Source of the DNA: Adiantum capillus-veneris | Lineage: Eukaryota; Streptophyta; Polypodiopsida; Polypodiales; Pteridaceae | Assembly (NCBI GenBank): GCA_014529385.2 | Contig: CM043952.1 | Span: 155,591,057 to 155,655,056, forward strand | Direction of reading: 5' to 3' | DNA: 64,000 nucleotides | In this document: positions 10,050 through 21,553 of the stretch, piece by piece | Numbering within the stretch: position 1 is the first letter of the stretch | Layout of the letters: each line of letters opens with the position of its first letter | Translations under genes and position numbers: made by a program | The notes under the pieces: model-generated | What the model saw: only the letters and a program-made list of their open reading frames with translations | Database searches by the model: none | Told to the model about the DNA's origin: nothing

Positions 10050-11006
10050 TCAATTGTAACTCGGCCTCATAGGTCTCACATTCCTATTTGCTTGAGGAAC
10101 TTGCCTCCTCCTTGGGCACATTTTCTTTGTGAGAGATCTCCTTGTTTTTCTTACTCCTTTTCTCATATGCCTTGCGCGCATATTTTGTTGCTTAATAGTG
10201 CGATCTTCACATACAAAACATTTTGTATCCGTCAAATAGATCCAACTATTATCAAGGATAATCTTTCACTTGGTCTCATCCAGCATGGTGCATACAATTG
10301 GTCGTTCTTCCAAGCGAGGACCTCCTTGCTTACCCACTCTATGTGCTCCATAGACCATAACTCCGGACATGCCAAAGTGGGTTTTAAAGAAATCTTTGAT
10401 AACAATGGCAAGAGAAGGAAGCGTCTCTAACTTCTCTTCAAGAATTCCACGAATAACAATGTTCTTGGAATGTCGCTCCCATTCCTTCAACTCCTCCACA
10501 TCCACATTCTGAACGTTCTTTGTTTGAGCCATAGCTTGCATGAGGGAGGAATTAGGAACCACATTGCCACCACATAAATCAGCCCAAGACTTGTTTATGC
10601 ATACATTTTTCATGCCGCATACATCTCGGATCATGCTGTCAAATTTCTCCTCTTTCAATACATGGTTATGCTCTACTTTGCTCATGCACTCCTTCAAAGC
10701 ATTCAAGTCCACAAGAGAGCGTTTACATTCCTTGACTTCCTCTTCAAGTTGCATCAAGCGTGTTGTTTGCATCTCAAGTGTCCTCTTGAGATTCTCATTT
10801 TCAACCACAAGAACCCTTAGCATGCCATTCTCCATTGCAAGTGTCCGTAAGTCTTCACCTTGTTTGTTTACGGTCTTTTTTTGATGTCGTTCGTTGAGTG
10901 GTTGTGTTGCTATCTCCATCTTAGGAGATTATGGAACATTTTCTAGAATGGTTGTGGACCTTGTCAAAGAAGAAGAACTCTTGCGAGTGCGAGTGCCGGA
11001 AGACAT
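10050..11006 (-). pseudogene. LINE ORF1 (coiled-coil RNA-binding type)
   Basis: From the ATG at 11006 the frame gives a Ser/Thr/Arg-rich start, one stop, then a 217-codon open stretch (10919-10266). This has a long heptad-type coiled coil (LAMENGMLRVLVVENENLKRT... to about residue 95) and a C-terminal region with NIVIRGILEE and VMVYGAHRVGK. Coiled coil followed by an RRM-like fold with 'IRGI.E' and 'RVG' motifs is the plan of L1 ORF1 proteins, which bind the element's RNA. A basic tail (RHMRKGVRKTRRS) lies in another frame at 10235-10050. Confidence 0.75.
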
Positions 11007-11221
11007 TGTATGTAAAATAAGAGATGAGAGTCAACTTTCCCGAACCTATTCACTTTAGAAATCCTGCTACAGAAATTCCTTCCATAACTTTAAAAATTTA
11101 TGTCTTTACATCAATGGATAGAGGGCATTTTGCTCTTTGATTGAGGCTATAGATCACCCAAATTGGAGTTTGGATGAAGAAGTAATGATCAAAAGAGTGA
11201 ATTGTTTTCTACTAGGTCAAA
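11007..11221. other. LINE 5' flank, nothing recognised
   Basis: This is presumed LINE 5' untranslated sequence or older flank. No motif was found. Confidence 0.4.
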
Positions 11222-11224
11222 AAC

Positions 11225-11265
<41 letters not shown>

Positions 11266-11365
11266 AGAAGAAGAAGAAGAAGAAGAAGAAGAAGAAGAAG
11301 AAGAAGAGAATTTTTAATGTCGTGGGAAACTATCCCAAGAGACCTCAAAAATCTATCCGACGAGA

Positions 11366-11459
<94 letters not shown>

Positions 11460-11491
11460 GGAGTTGGAGAGGGGGAGAGAGAGGGGAAGAA

Positions 11492-11549
<58 letters not shown>

Positions 11550-11661
11550 AGAAGAAGAAGAAGAAGAAGAAGAAGAAGAAAAAGTAGAAGTAGAAGAGAA
11601 TTCTAACATCACAGGAAACTATCCCAAGAGACCTCATAGATTTATCCACGATGTGAGTTGA
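11222..11661. repeat. Duplicated (GA)n-(GAA)n-unique unit with extra GA array
   Basis: The same composite unit occurs twice: a GA run, a GAA run, then about 65 unique bases containing GGAAACTATCCCAAGAGACCTC (a 20-base core is identical in both). Unit 1 is 11222-11370 and unit 2 is about 11515-11661. Between them lie a (GA)n array of about 85 bases (11372-11456), a G-rich spacer and (GT)n (11492-11515). The long Arg/Glu or Ser/Leu open frames here are repeat artefacts. Confidence 0.9.
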
Positions 11662-11688
11662 GCTCAGGACCTGTTATTCAAGAGGATT

Positions 11689-11710
11689 TGTGTGTGTGTG
11701 TGTGTGTGTT

Positions 11711-11802
<92 letters not shown>
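11689..11802. repeat. (TG)n-(CT)n-(CA)n microsatellite
   Basis: TG run (11689-11709), CT run (about 11715-11779), then CA run (11780-11802). GT/AC and GA/CT flank each other with opposite polarity, so the tract can form imperfect hairpins. Confidence 0.95.
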
Positions 11803-11804
<2 letters not shown>

Positions 11805-12006
11805 TACACACTTGTCCACATAGACTAAAATTGCAAAATCTCGGATAGATTTTGATCTTTCCTTGAAGAGAATATATACATTGTCATGCAGTCCTCTGTG
11901 TGTGTGTGTGGCCCCTCTTGCCCACTACCTTCTCTCTATTTGGACCCCTTCCACCACATATCCCTTTCAGCTCTCCCTTCGCTCTCCCTTCACCATATTT
12001 CCCTAT
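11803..12006. other. Pyrimidine-rich flank before copia B; no LTR recognised
   Basis: I looked for a 5' LTR like the block at 21556-22048 and did not see one. Copia B is therefore probably truncated at its 5' end or its 5' LTR has decayed beyond recognition. Confidence 0.4.
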
Positions 12007-15000
12007 TAGCGATATCACTGGTGGGAAGGTGATGGCAAATACCCACACATACACAAATTGTTAGCGAGAAGGTAGACAAGAACAACTTCCATGCTTGGAA
12101 GTTTAGAATGACTAATTTTCTTATGGGTAAAGGTTATTGGAGAGCATGAGACAACACCAGTGTTACCAAAGGAAGGTGCAAAGGTGTTTATTAGAGATTG
12201 GAACCAATGAGCTTGAAAGGTCATGTATTGCCTTTCTGTGAGTGTGCATGACACTATGATTGGGCACATACAAGATGCTCACACTCGTAAAGGAGGCTTG
12301 GGATAGTTTATTGTCATTGGATGTGACCAACACAAAAGCAAGGAAGCTACAATTGAAGACCAAGCTAAATACAATGCAGCACAAAAACATGTCTATCAAT
12401 GACTAATCATTGAAGATAAAGAACATGTGAGTCCCTTGCATGTTGCAATTGATGATGATGATAATGTTGAAATATGGATACAAGGATTGTGTCCAGAATA
12501 CAAAAGATTTAAGATTGGTATCCATCCACAAGAAAACATTCCCACGTTTGCAGATTTGGTGTTCTTACTAGTTCTAGTAGAAAAGGAACTTGAGAAAGAC
12601 TCCTCTTTGCAGGGCAAAATTAATTCTAAACAGGTCGTCTTTGACAATAGAGGAAGAGGAAGAGGACGTGGTACAGGTCATGGAGTTGGTCAAGGACAAG
12701 GCAACCACCAAGCACAACAGATGAATAATGCCCAGAAACAGAACACAGGTGGTCGAGGAAATTTTTGAGGCAGGAAGAGTCTAAGAGATCATGGTAATGT
12801 GCAACGTAAAACTACATGTCAACATGGGAATGTTGTATATTGGGGTTGTGGGAGACATGGTCACTTTGAACGTGACTATCGAGAAAGGAGGCAACCAAAT
12901 AATTATGCAACCACTAGCCGAAATGTAGATGAGCTTGAGAGGCTATTTGTGATGCAATACATATTAAATACTATGGTTGAAAATGTGGAAAAATCTTGTG
13001 ATAATGGCTAGTATGTGGATTCCGGTGCGTCACATCACATTACCAGTCATGGTGAATGGTTCACAAAAATGTAGACTTTACTGATTCCTAGATATGTAGA
13101 CATTGGGGATGATACTGCACATCTTATTATGCATATAGGAAATGTACCATCGTCTATGAAAAATAATAAAGTAAAGTACCATGATGATGTACCACATTTA
13201 CCTAATATCACAAAGAATTTGGTTTTTGCTGGATAGATGGTCGAGCAGGGTTTGCAGGTTAGGTTTAGTTTTGATGGTCTCGTTGTCAAAGACCATAAGA
13301 AGAATGGAAAGTTGGTTGTGCAAGAAAAGAGATTGGGTAGAGTGTTTACTTTAAATGTGAATGTGCCCGAGGTGAATGCTGCCATGTTTGCACAAGGTGT
13401 AGGAGTTGTTGCAGATATTGAAATGTGGCACAAATGTATTTGGTCATGTAAACTTGCAAAGGCTGAGGATAATGCAAACTATAGAGATGGTTACGGATTT
13501 GCCAATCTTTAAAGTTGTTGAAATGTAGAAAACTTGTGAGGCCTTTCAGTGTTGGAAGCAGGCAAAAGCATCATTTTCTCATAAAAAGCATGTAAACAAA
13601 AATTCATTGGATTTAGTACATACACATGTATGGGGTCCGACAAAGACTGTGTCTATGGGTGGATGCATGCACTATGTAAGATTCATTTTGATGACCATAC
13701 AAGCAAGGTATGGATCTATTTCCTGAATCATAAAGTGAGGTGTTTATGCACTTTCAAAATTTCAAGGCTTTGGTTGAAAATTAGATTGGAAACATGCAAA
13801 GCTCTTGAGGTCAAATGGAGGGGGAGAATACTTCTCCAATGAGTTCAATGTTTTTCTAAAAAAACATCGAATTTAGAGACAGTTTTCATGTATGTATACT
13901 TTGCAGAGCAAAACGATGTTGTCGCAAAAGAAGGGCAAAAGAACAAGCACATAGTAGAAGTTTCTAGAGTGTTGATGAATGAGAAGGACATGCCTCATTG
14001 TTATTGAATCAAGACTGTTTCTATAGGTATTCACATCATGAACGCGACCCCTACTTCTGTGGTACATGATATGACACTAGAAGAGAATTTTTGTGGGGAA
14101 AAACCAGATGTATCAGATTTTTAAGTGTTTGGATGTATTGCTTATGTGCATGTGCTGGATGAGTTGAGAAGTAAGCTTGAACCGAAAGTAGAAAAATGTG
14201 TGTTCATTGGATATTCCCTTGACCAGAAGGGTATAAATGCTACAATCCTATTACAGGTAAAATTAGGGTGAGCAAAGATGCTGTTTTATCCTTGGCCTTT
14301 GGTTGTTGGAAATTCCAATCTTATGTACATAATCATCGACAATGTGAGGGGCTTGGGAAATGGCAAGTTGGTATGCTAATGTGAAGGCTGATGATGGTGA
14401 CAACAATGGTCTAAATAAAGTTTAAATGAGGAGTTTGGTATACCCTCTATGAAGACTTTGGGTGCAAGAAGGATCTAAGCACGGAATACAAAACCTAGAA
14501 GTGATCTTGGAGCACGTAGGTCTGAGAGAGTAAGAAATCCTATACAAATCTTGAATTATGCAGTTATGTGGCTCGTCATTGTGGATATATGGCAAAGATT
14601 ACACAAGAAGTGGAGCGCACTTGTTTTGAAGATGTTGTCAAAGATAAGAAATGGTGAAAAGATATGGATGAGAAGATGGCTGCTCTTGATGCAAATGGAA
14701 CATGGGAGTTGGCGAGAGAAAAAGAATGCAATTGGATGCCAATGGGTGTACAAGATAAAGCACGACTATGATGGCAATGTGAGTAGATACAAGGCAAGGC
14801 TTGTGACCAAATGTTATGCACACACATATGGTATTGATTATGAGGAGACATTCAACTATGTAGCCAAGATGGATACTGTTTGTGTGTTTATTGCAATGGA
14901 TGTAGCTTTAGGATGGGTGTTGAAACAAATGATGTAAAGAATGCTTTCTTGAACAAAGACTTGGAGGAAGTTGTGTATATGGTGCAACCCTGAATATGAG

Positions 15001-15056
15001 GCTACATGATCTTTTATGAAGGTTAAAGAAAGCATGATTTTGGATGAAGAAAACAC
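12007..15056 (+). pseudogene. Copia B gag-pol, 5' part (gag to reverse transcriptase start)
   Basis: Plus-strand frames give, in order: gag (KVDKNNFHAWKFRMTNFL near 12070, then the DUF-type segment at 12427-12768 ending in a Gly/Arg/Gln-rich stretch); a zinc knuckle degraded to YWGCGRHGHFERDY (first and last Cys are now Tyr); protease motif YVDSGASHHIT at about 13010; pre-integrase; integrase fragments; and the RT start (GCQWVYKIKHDYDGNVSRYKAR, 20 of those residues being diagnostic, then ALGWVLKQ). It stops at 15056 where copia C is inserted, within what should be the 'KKALYGLKQ' region. Stops and frameshifts are frequent. Confidence 0.85.
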
Positions 15057-15259
15057 TGTTGGGGTGGTAAAGCCCAATGTGCCGCGCCTAAGTGTTGGGC
15101 GGCTGGAGATTACCTGGAACTAACACTGACCATTCATTTTACATAAAAGAATAAGGACTCATAACCCTAATACTATTGTGTTTGGAGTCCACCCAAAACC
15201 TATGTCTCCTCTCTTCTCCATTGTTGGATACACACACACGCTCTTGCACACGCTCTTCA
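15057..15259 (+). repeat. 5' LTR of copia C
   Basis: 203 bp from TGTTGGGGTGG to ACGCTCTTCA. It shares with the 3' LTR the block beginning CCCAATGTGCCGCGCC and extending to the end with few substitutions. A candidate TATA-like or leader start is not obvious. Confidence 0.95.
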
Positions 15260-15261
15260 AC

Positions 15262-15273
15262 TGGTATCAGAGC
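15262..15273 (+). promoter_or_regulatory. Primer-binding site of copia C
   Basis: TGGTATCAGAGC two bases after the LTR end is the standard complement to the 3' end of plant initiator methionine tRNA, the primer for minus-strand DNA synthesis in copia elements. Confidence 0.95.
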
Positions 15274-16304
15274 TCAGGGATTGGGAGCACCATTGGAGCT
15301 CAGTGGGGAGGCAAGTGGAGAAGCAGCAAAAACTGCAACACGTTTTTGTAGATATATTTTGGCCTACCAAAATGTCTTCATTTAAGCTGATTCCCGCTCA
15401 CTCTAACAGGTTTTTCATCCTCTTCAACTTTACAAAAGAAAGTTTTCTCAAAATCTTCACCAATTTTGAGATACGTCACTCAAACTGCCTGTAGGTCGTG
15501 AAGTAGAAGCTGCAGATTTTTACACATCTGTTTTGATATGTAAAAACAACTTATTTCAAGTCCATTCTCACTATCCCCAACCGTTTTTGTGTGGTCTACA
15601 ACTTTATAGAAGAAAGTTTTTGCAAATTTTGCACAGGTTGAGAGATATTCAGTCTAGACAGCAGGGTGGTCTACCCTCGTCTCTGCATACAGGTTTTTGT
15701 TGCAGACTCTTTCTACAATGTCTGTCACATGCATATTTGTTGTAAGGTCTTGAGGGTCTGTTATATCAGACAAACCGCTGCAACGGTTACAGAAAAGGGT
15801 TTCTATGGTTGATGTAAGATCTTATGCGGTTTATGTATTGTGATGGAAATATGCAAAGCCTATTGTTGAGGGTCGTGGTAAGGTTTTATTGAGCTGGGGG
15901 ATTCTCAAATGTGGATTCCTTTCGGTGATACAGGTTTTGGAGCGAGCCCCCAATATCCCCATAGTTTCGGCATCGACATAGGATGTATGTTTATGCGGTT
16001 AGTGCAGTATTGGTGTGCATCTGCTGACCCGCCATTGTTGGCATTGCTGTCATCTTTATGCGTATGCTTTTGATAGTGTTCAGTTGGTCAGAGACACTCT
16101 TCTAGAGTTGGAGACATTGATAGTGACAGTTCTTTGAGATTTTATCTTGCTGGTTTAGCCACTTTGATCAGCATTTCAGTCATTGTACACATTTGTTTTG
16201 GGTTCAAAAGTCAGTTTTTCAGGGGAGACTCTGGCGAAATTTCTCAGGTTTTCTATCATCTTCTTTAGTGGAGTGGATCTATCACTTTTGTTCCTCGTTG
16301 AGTG
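15274..16304 (+). other. Leader of copia C
   Basis: About 1 kb between the primer site and the gag ATG without a long frame. It contains two diverged copies of a 55-60-bp block (about 15420-15480 and 15590-15655: 'ACTTTA.A.AAGAAAGTTTT.CAAA'), and near 16220 the AGGGGAGACTCT phrase also found in copia A's leader. Confidence 0.7.
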
Positions 16305-19300
16305 ATGGCTTCATCATCAAAGAACTCTTTGTTCAACATTGAGAAGTTAGATGGCACTAACTTCCCATTTTGGAAGGAATAAATTTACAATGTCTTAGTA
16401 CAGAAGAAGCAGATCCGACCGATAAAGATGAAAGGGATAAAGCCTGAGGATATAGATGAGTATGATGGAGTTGGATGAGCTTGCCAGGTCATTCTGACTT
16501 TGTCAAAGAATGTGTACTTCAATGTGGACATGGAAAAGACTAGTTATGAGCTGTGGAAGAAGTTATGTGACCTGTATGAGAAGCAAAGTGCAGCTTCATA
16601 GGTTTATTGGCTGAAAAAGTTAGTTGAATTGAAGATGGATGAGGGCACATCCATGTGCAACCATCTCAATGAGTTCAACACAATTTTCAGTCAGCTTTCT
16701 ACGCAGGGAGTCAATTTTGACAATTCGGTCAAAGCAATGTTCTTGCTAGTTACGCTGCCAGAAAGTTGGGATACTTTTCGCATAGCCAAAAGTAACTCAA
16801 CACTCCTGATGGTTTAACATGTGCTGATGTCGAGGGCAGTTTGCTTACTGAAGAGGTTAGCAGGAAGAATCTTGATACTTCTCGTGGTACTAGCAATGCT
16901 CTCGTTGTTCGTGGTCGATCACAAGAAAAGAGCAAGTAGAATCAGAGAGGAAAATCTTGTAGCAAATCACGTGACCGAAAAGACATTGAGTGCTATCATT
17001 GTCACAAAAAGGGTCATATGAAGAAAGACTATCAAAAGTGGAAACAAGAGAAAGGTAAAGACAAGAAGTCGGAAGAAGGCAAGACTAAGGAAAGTAGTAT
17101 AAAGATTGAAGAGATCAACAATGTTTTTGTCGAAGATTTTGATCGAGATATTTATCTCACATCTGCCATAGATTCAATATTTCTAGTTGCCACTGATGAC
17201 TATGCTTTACAGGATTGGGTTATTGACTCAGGTGCATCGTTTCATGTGACTCCTCATAGAGAGTGGTTCAGTACATATGATGCAGCTCGTAAAGGTCGTG
17301 TTCGTCTTGGCAATGATTTTGCTTGCGACATAGTTGGTGTGGGCGATGTGCAGCTGAAATTTCAGAATGGTTCTTCATTCATGCTTAAAAATGTGAGACA
17401 TGTGTCGAAGCTTACCAAAAGCCCTGATTAGTACAGGACAATTGGATGACGCAGGATATTACTGCACATTTGGTGATAGTTTGTGGAAGATCACCAAAGG
17501 TTCTTTAGTGGTAGCACATGGTTCAAAGTCTGGGACTTTGTACATTCTACATGTATCCAATGTTAAAAACCATGTAATGTGTGTAACCGAGCAGCCAAGT
17601 GTTTCTTTGTGGCATCGCCGGTTAGAACATATGTCTCAAAAGGGAATGAAAATCTTATCTCTTTTTGGTTATGTGCGTGGCTTTAATTTCTTAGACTTTT
17701 AAGTTTGTGAGCATTGTCTTTATGGTAAACAAACACAGTCACCACACAAAAGGGGAAGCACTCAAAAAAGTGAGCCATTAGAGTTAGTGCATAGTGATGT
17801 CTGTGGACCTATGCCTAACGTATCCATGCGAGGTTCATTGTACTTTGTTACATTCATTGATGACTTCTCAAGGAAAATGTGGGTATATCCTCTCAGGAAG
17901 AAGGATGAAGTTCTTTCAAAATTTCAGAATTTTGTGGCATTAGTGGAGAATCAGTCTGGCAAGAAAATAAAGTGCTTGAGGTCAGACAATGGTGGTGAGT
18001 ATGTCACTAAAGCCTTTTAGAATTTTTGTGATTTCAAAGGCATCAAAAGAGAGTTGATTGCTCCATATAACCCTCCACAAAATGGTGTTGCTCAGAGGAT
18101 GAACCGTACCATACAAGAGAAGTTACGTAGCATGTTATCTAATGTAGAGTTGCCTAATGGATTTTGGGCGGAAGCGTTAGCAACTGCTGTCCATCTTATT
18201 AATAGATCTCCTAACAAGGCTTTAGATGAGAAGTTACCTGAAGAGCTTTGGTCTGGGAAGCCACCTTCTTACAAGCATCTTAGAGTCTTTGACTGTGAAG
18301 CGCATTGCCATGTTCCAAAGGAGTTTCGAAGCAAGTTGGCTCCTAAGTCAAAGAAATGCATATTTCTTGGCTATGGCAATCCTGGCGAGATGGGATTTCG
18401 GTTATGGGATCCCGAAGCTAAAAAGTTAGTTCGCAGTAATGACATATACTTCAATGAAGAGAAGATGCATAAGAAGCCTCTGCATACAGTGGAGGTCAGG
18501 AGAGTTATCTTCCAAGAAGATGGAATTGTCCACAATAGGGCTGAAGTGCCTAATGTGAGACAACAAGTATAGAATCCTACTGCAGTACAAGATGTTGCTG
18601 AGGGACAACCGGCTCAAACAGTTATTAGAAGGTCTACAAGAGTTTCAAGGCCTCTTGATAGATTTACTCCCTCATTGGACTACATTATGTTGACAGATTG
18701 CGGAGAGCCTTCCTGCTATAAGGAAGCCATGTCAATGGATGACAAGGCAAAGTGGGAGAAAGCTATGCAATCAGAAATGGACTCGTTGCATAAGAATCAA
18801 ACTTGGAAGTTGGTTCGGTTGCCTAAAGGTAAAAAGGCATTACCATGCAAATGGGTGTACAAGCAAAAAATTACACCTCATAATAATAAACCCAAGTACA
18901 AGGCATGACTTGTTGCTAAAGGATTTAAGAAGCAGCAGGGTATTGACTTTGATGAGATCTTTTCTCCGGTTGTCAAGATGACTACTCTGCTGTGTGTACT
19001 TGCGTTGGTTGCTAAAGACGACATGAAACTTGACCAGATGGATGTCAAGACGGCGTTCTTGCATGGTGATCTTCAATAAGAAGTTTATATGTAGCAGCCA
19101 GAAGGTTTTGTTGAGAAGGGCAATGAAGACTTGGTGTGTCAGTTAGAAAAGACTCTTTATAATCTAAAACAGTCATCAAGGGAGTGGTATCGTAAATTCT
19201 ACTCGTTCATGCTCTCTCAAGGCTACAAACGTAGCAACATGGACCATTGTCTCTACACTAATCGAGCTAACGATGGTAGTTTGCTGATTTTGGTCCTTTA

Positions 19301-20258
19301 TGTGGATGATATGTTAATTGCCGGGAAATGCAGGGATGAGATTTCAGCCTTGAAGTCAGAGTTACATGCAAACTTTGAAATGAAAGACATGGGTGAAGCA
19401 AGCCATATCCTTGGCATGCGCATTAAGCGAGACAGATGCAAGAAATTGGTCTATTTGTCTCAATCTGAGTACATTGCTAAAGTGCTCAAGCGTTTCAATA
19501 TGGAGAAGGGGAAGGCATTGAGTACTCCATTGCCTCCATATGTGAAACTTTCTAAAAATGATTGCCCTAAGTCTGAAGAGGAAAAGGTTGAAATGGCACA
19601 AGTGCCTTATTCATATGCAGTTGGGAGTTTGATGTATGCTATGATTGCTACACGTCCTGATATTGCTTTTGCAGTGGGAGTTGTTAGTATATATATGTCA
19701 AATCCAGACAAGAAACATTGGGAGGTAGTGAAAGGGGTTATGCGATATTTGAATGGTACAAAAGACATGTGCATTTGCTTTGGAAGAAAGGAAGCATGTG
19801 TAATTGGTTACACGGATGCAGATTATGCAGGAGACTTGGACAAGAGAAGGTCCACTTCAGGCTATGTTTTTGAATTCACTGGAGGTGCAGTTTCATGGTG
19901 ATCTCGTTTGCAAGATTGTGTTACCTTGTCTACTACAAAGGCTAAATATGTTGCAGCTTCAGAAGCTTGCAAGGAAGCTATATGGCTTGGTCGGCTGGTG
20001 GGAGACTTGGGAATCAACGTTGAGATGCCTGTGCTACATCGTGATAGCCAAAGTGCTATACAATTGGCAAAGAATCTAGTGTTTCATGCAAAGACAAAGC
20101 ATGTGGATGTGAAGTATCACTTCATTCGTGAGGTGCTTGAGGACAAGCAATTGCAGTTTGCCAAGATTCACACCACTGAAAACCCTGCTGATCTTCTAAC
20201 AAAGGGATTACCTTCACAGTGGTTTGCACATTGTCAGGAACTCATGGGCATTGGGTAG
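16305..20258 (+). pseudogene. Copia C gag-pol polyprotein
   Basis: The ATG at 16305 (MASSSKNSLFNIEKLDGTNF) starts gag. The zinc knuckle is CYHCHKKGHMKKDY (last Cys changed to Tyr, ~16990). Protease: VIDSGASFHVTPHREWF (~17220), catalytic DSG intact. Pre-integrase/integrase: LWHRRLEHMSQKGM, CEHCLYGKQ zinc motif, then HSDVCGPM, DNGGEY and PQNGVAQR (17590-18100) give the D-D-E core. [35 protein letters not shown] (catalytic YVDD intact, ~19300). RNase H: YTDADYAGD, LSTTKAKY, HVDVKYHFIRE. It ends at a stop at 20256-20258. At least five stops stand where related copies have Gln or Arg (18018, 18906, 18570, among others). Confidence 0.95.
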
Positions 20259-20280
20259 ATGATCATGGTCATTTTCTACC

Positions 20281-20478
20281 TGTATTGTGCCCAATGTGCC
20301 GCGCCTAAGTGTTGGGCGGCCGGAGATTATCGGGAACTAACACTGACCATTCATTCTACATAAAAGAATAAGGACTTATAACCCTAATACTATTGTGTTT
20401 GGAGTCCACCCAAAAACCGTGTCTCCTCTCTTCTCCATTGCTGCACAGACACACACGTGCTCTCGCAGGCGCTCTTCA
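20281..20478 (+). repeat. 3' LTR of copia C
   Basis: It matches the 5' LTR from CCCAATGTGCCGCGCC to the terminal TTCA. Its first bases differ (TGTATTGTG instead of TGTTGGGGTGGTAAAG), about 7 bp shorter, and no clean purine tract precedes it, so the extreme 5' end of this LTR has been rearranged. Confidence 0.9.
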
Positions 20479-21553
20479 AACACCTAGACCTTGGTATGAG
20501 AGGATCGTGGCATTCCTCATGTCTTTGGGTTTTGGGATGTCTGAAGCAGATCATTCATTGTATGTGCAAAAGAATGAAGCAAGAATTGTGGTGATATGTA
20601 TTTATGTGGATGACTTGATTGTTAAAGGTGATATTTTGGCTAAAGTAGAGGGTGTATATACTCTACTTATGCAAGAGTTTGAGATCTAAGACTTGGGAGA
20701 CTTGCAATATTTCTTGGGCATTGAAACTGCTCGCACATAAGATGGTGTATGGCTATCACAAGACAATATGCTAAAAAAGTAAGGTATGGCTGATTGTAAG
20801 CCAATTGCAATGCCCTCAGATCATAATTTGAACTTGCAAATGATGAAGTTCAAGTGCTTGAGAATGTTACCATGTATAGGAAGATGGTTGGTAGCTTGAT
20901 CTACTTGATAAATCTCACATCCAGAATTGAGTTACACAGTTAAACGGTGAGTCAATTTATGCAATCTCCCAGGAAACCACACTTGGATGTAGTAAGGCAC
21001 ACATTGGGCTACGTGAGTGCTACTTTGGATTATGCACTCTTTTATAGGTTTGATATTGAGTTGCATATTTATGGTTACACAGATGGAGATTGGGATCATA
21101 GCACATATGATTGTAGGCTTACTAGCGGATTCATGTTCTCACTTGGGAGTGTTTCTATCACATGGAGTAGCAAGAAGGAACCTATGGTTGCTCTATTAAG
21201 TACATAGGTAGAGTACAGGGGGTGCTGCAGTGGCGGCATGTAAAGTAGCATGGCTAGGCTTGATACTTCAAGGCTTTGGAGTATAGGTGCAGAGGTCGGT
21301 TGTCATCTACTAGGACAACCTCAACAACATATAATTGTCTTGGAACGTAGTGTTTCATGCAAGGATGAAGCACATTGAGATGCATTACCACTTCATCAGA
21401 GAGAGGGTCTTGGAAGGAAACATCAACCTTATGTGATGATGGATGAGTAGGTGCATATATCTTCACGAAGGCCCTTGGTGTGCAAAATCTACAATGGTTT
21501 TGAGAGATGCTTGGCATATGGGAGATGGAATTGAGATTGAGGGGGAGCATTGA
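20479..21553 (+). pseudogene. Copia B gag-pol, 3' part (RT thumb and RNase H)
   Basis: The RT of copia B resumes with PRPWYERIVAFLMSLGFG, then ICIYVDDLIVKG (catalytic YVDD), DLGDLQYFLGIE, and the RNase H segment with IYGYTDGDWDHS, TSGFMFSLGS and KKEPMVALLST. The polyprotein ends with GDGIEIEGEH and a stop at 21551-21553, overlapping a purine tract (TTGAGGGGGAGC) that primes plus-strand synthesis. Several stops and frame shifts interrupt it. Confidence 0.9.

Larger units (their letters stand above)
6690..11006 (-). mobile_element. LINE (non-LTR retrotransposon), degenerate
   Basis: On the minus strand the order is ORF1, apurinic-type endonuclease, linker, reverse transcriptase and a C-terminal cysteine motif, the layout of plant L1-type LINEs. 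No LTRs flank it. ORF1 can be read from an ATG at 11006. The 3' end is blurred by a (GT)(GA) microsatellite and by a second copy of the last domain (6700-6850). It is broken by stops and frameshifts throughout ORF2 and is not active as written. Confidence 0.85.
15057..20478 (+). mobile_element. Copia element C, complete but decayed, nested in copia B
   Basis: This 5.42-kb element is flanked by AACAC at 15052-15056 and again at 20479-20483. It has two LTRs of about 200 bp, a primer-binding site matching plant initiator tRNA-Met, a leader of about 1 kb, and gag, protease, integrase, RT and RNase H in copia order. It lies inside the RT region of copia B, whose coding sequence resumes immediately after the second AACAC. 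The order of events is therefore clear: B first, C later. The frame has about a dozen stops and a few frameshifts. Confidence 0.95.

Noticed and set aside
11202-11661. Arg/Glu/Lys-rich and Ser/Leu-rich frames
   Set aside because: These are translations of GA and GAA repeats.
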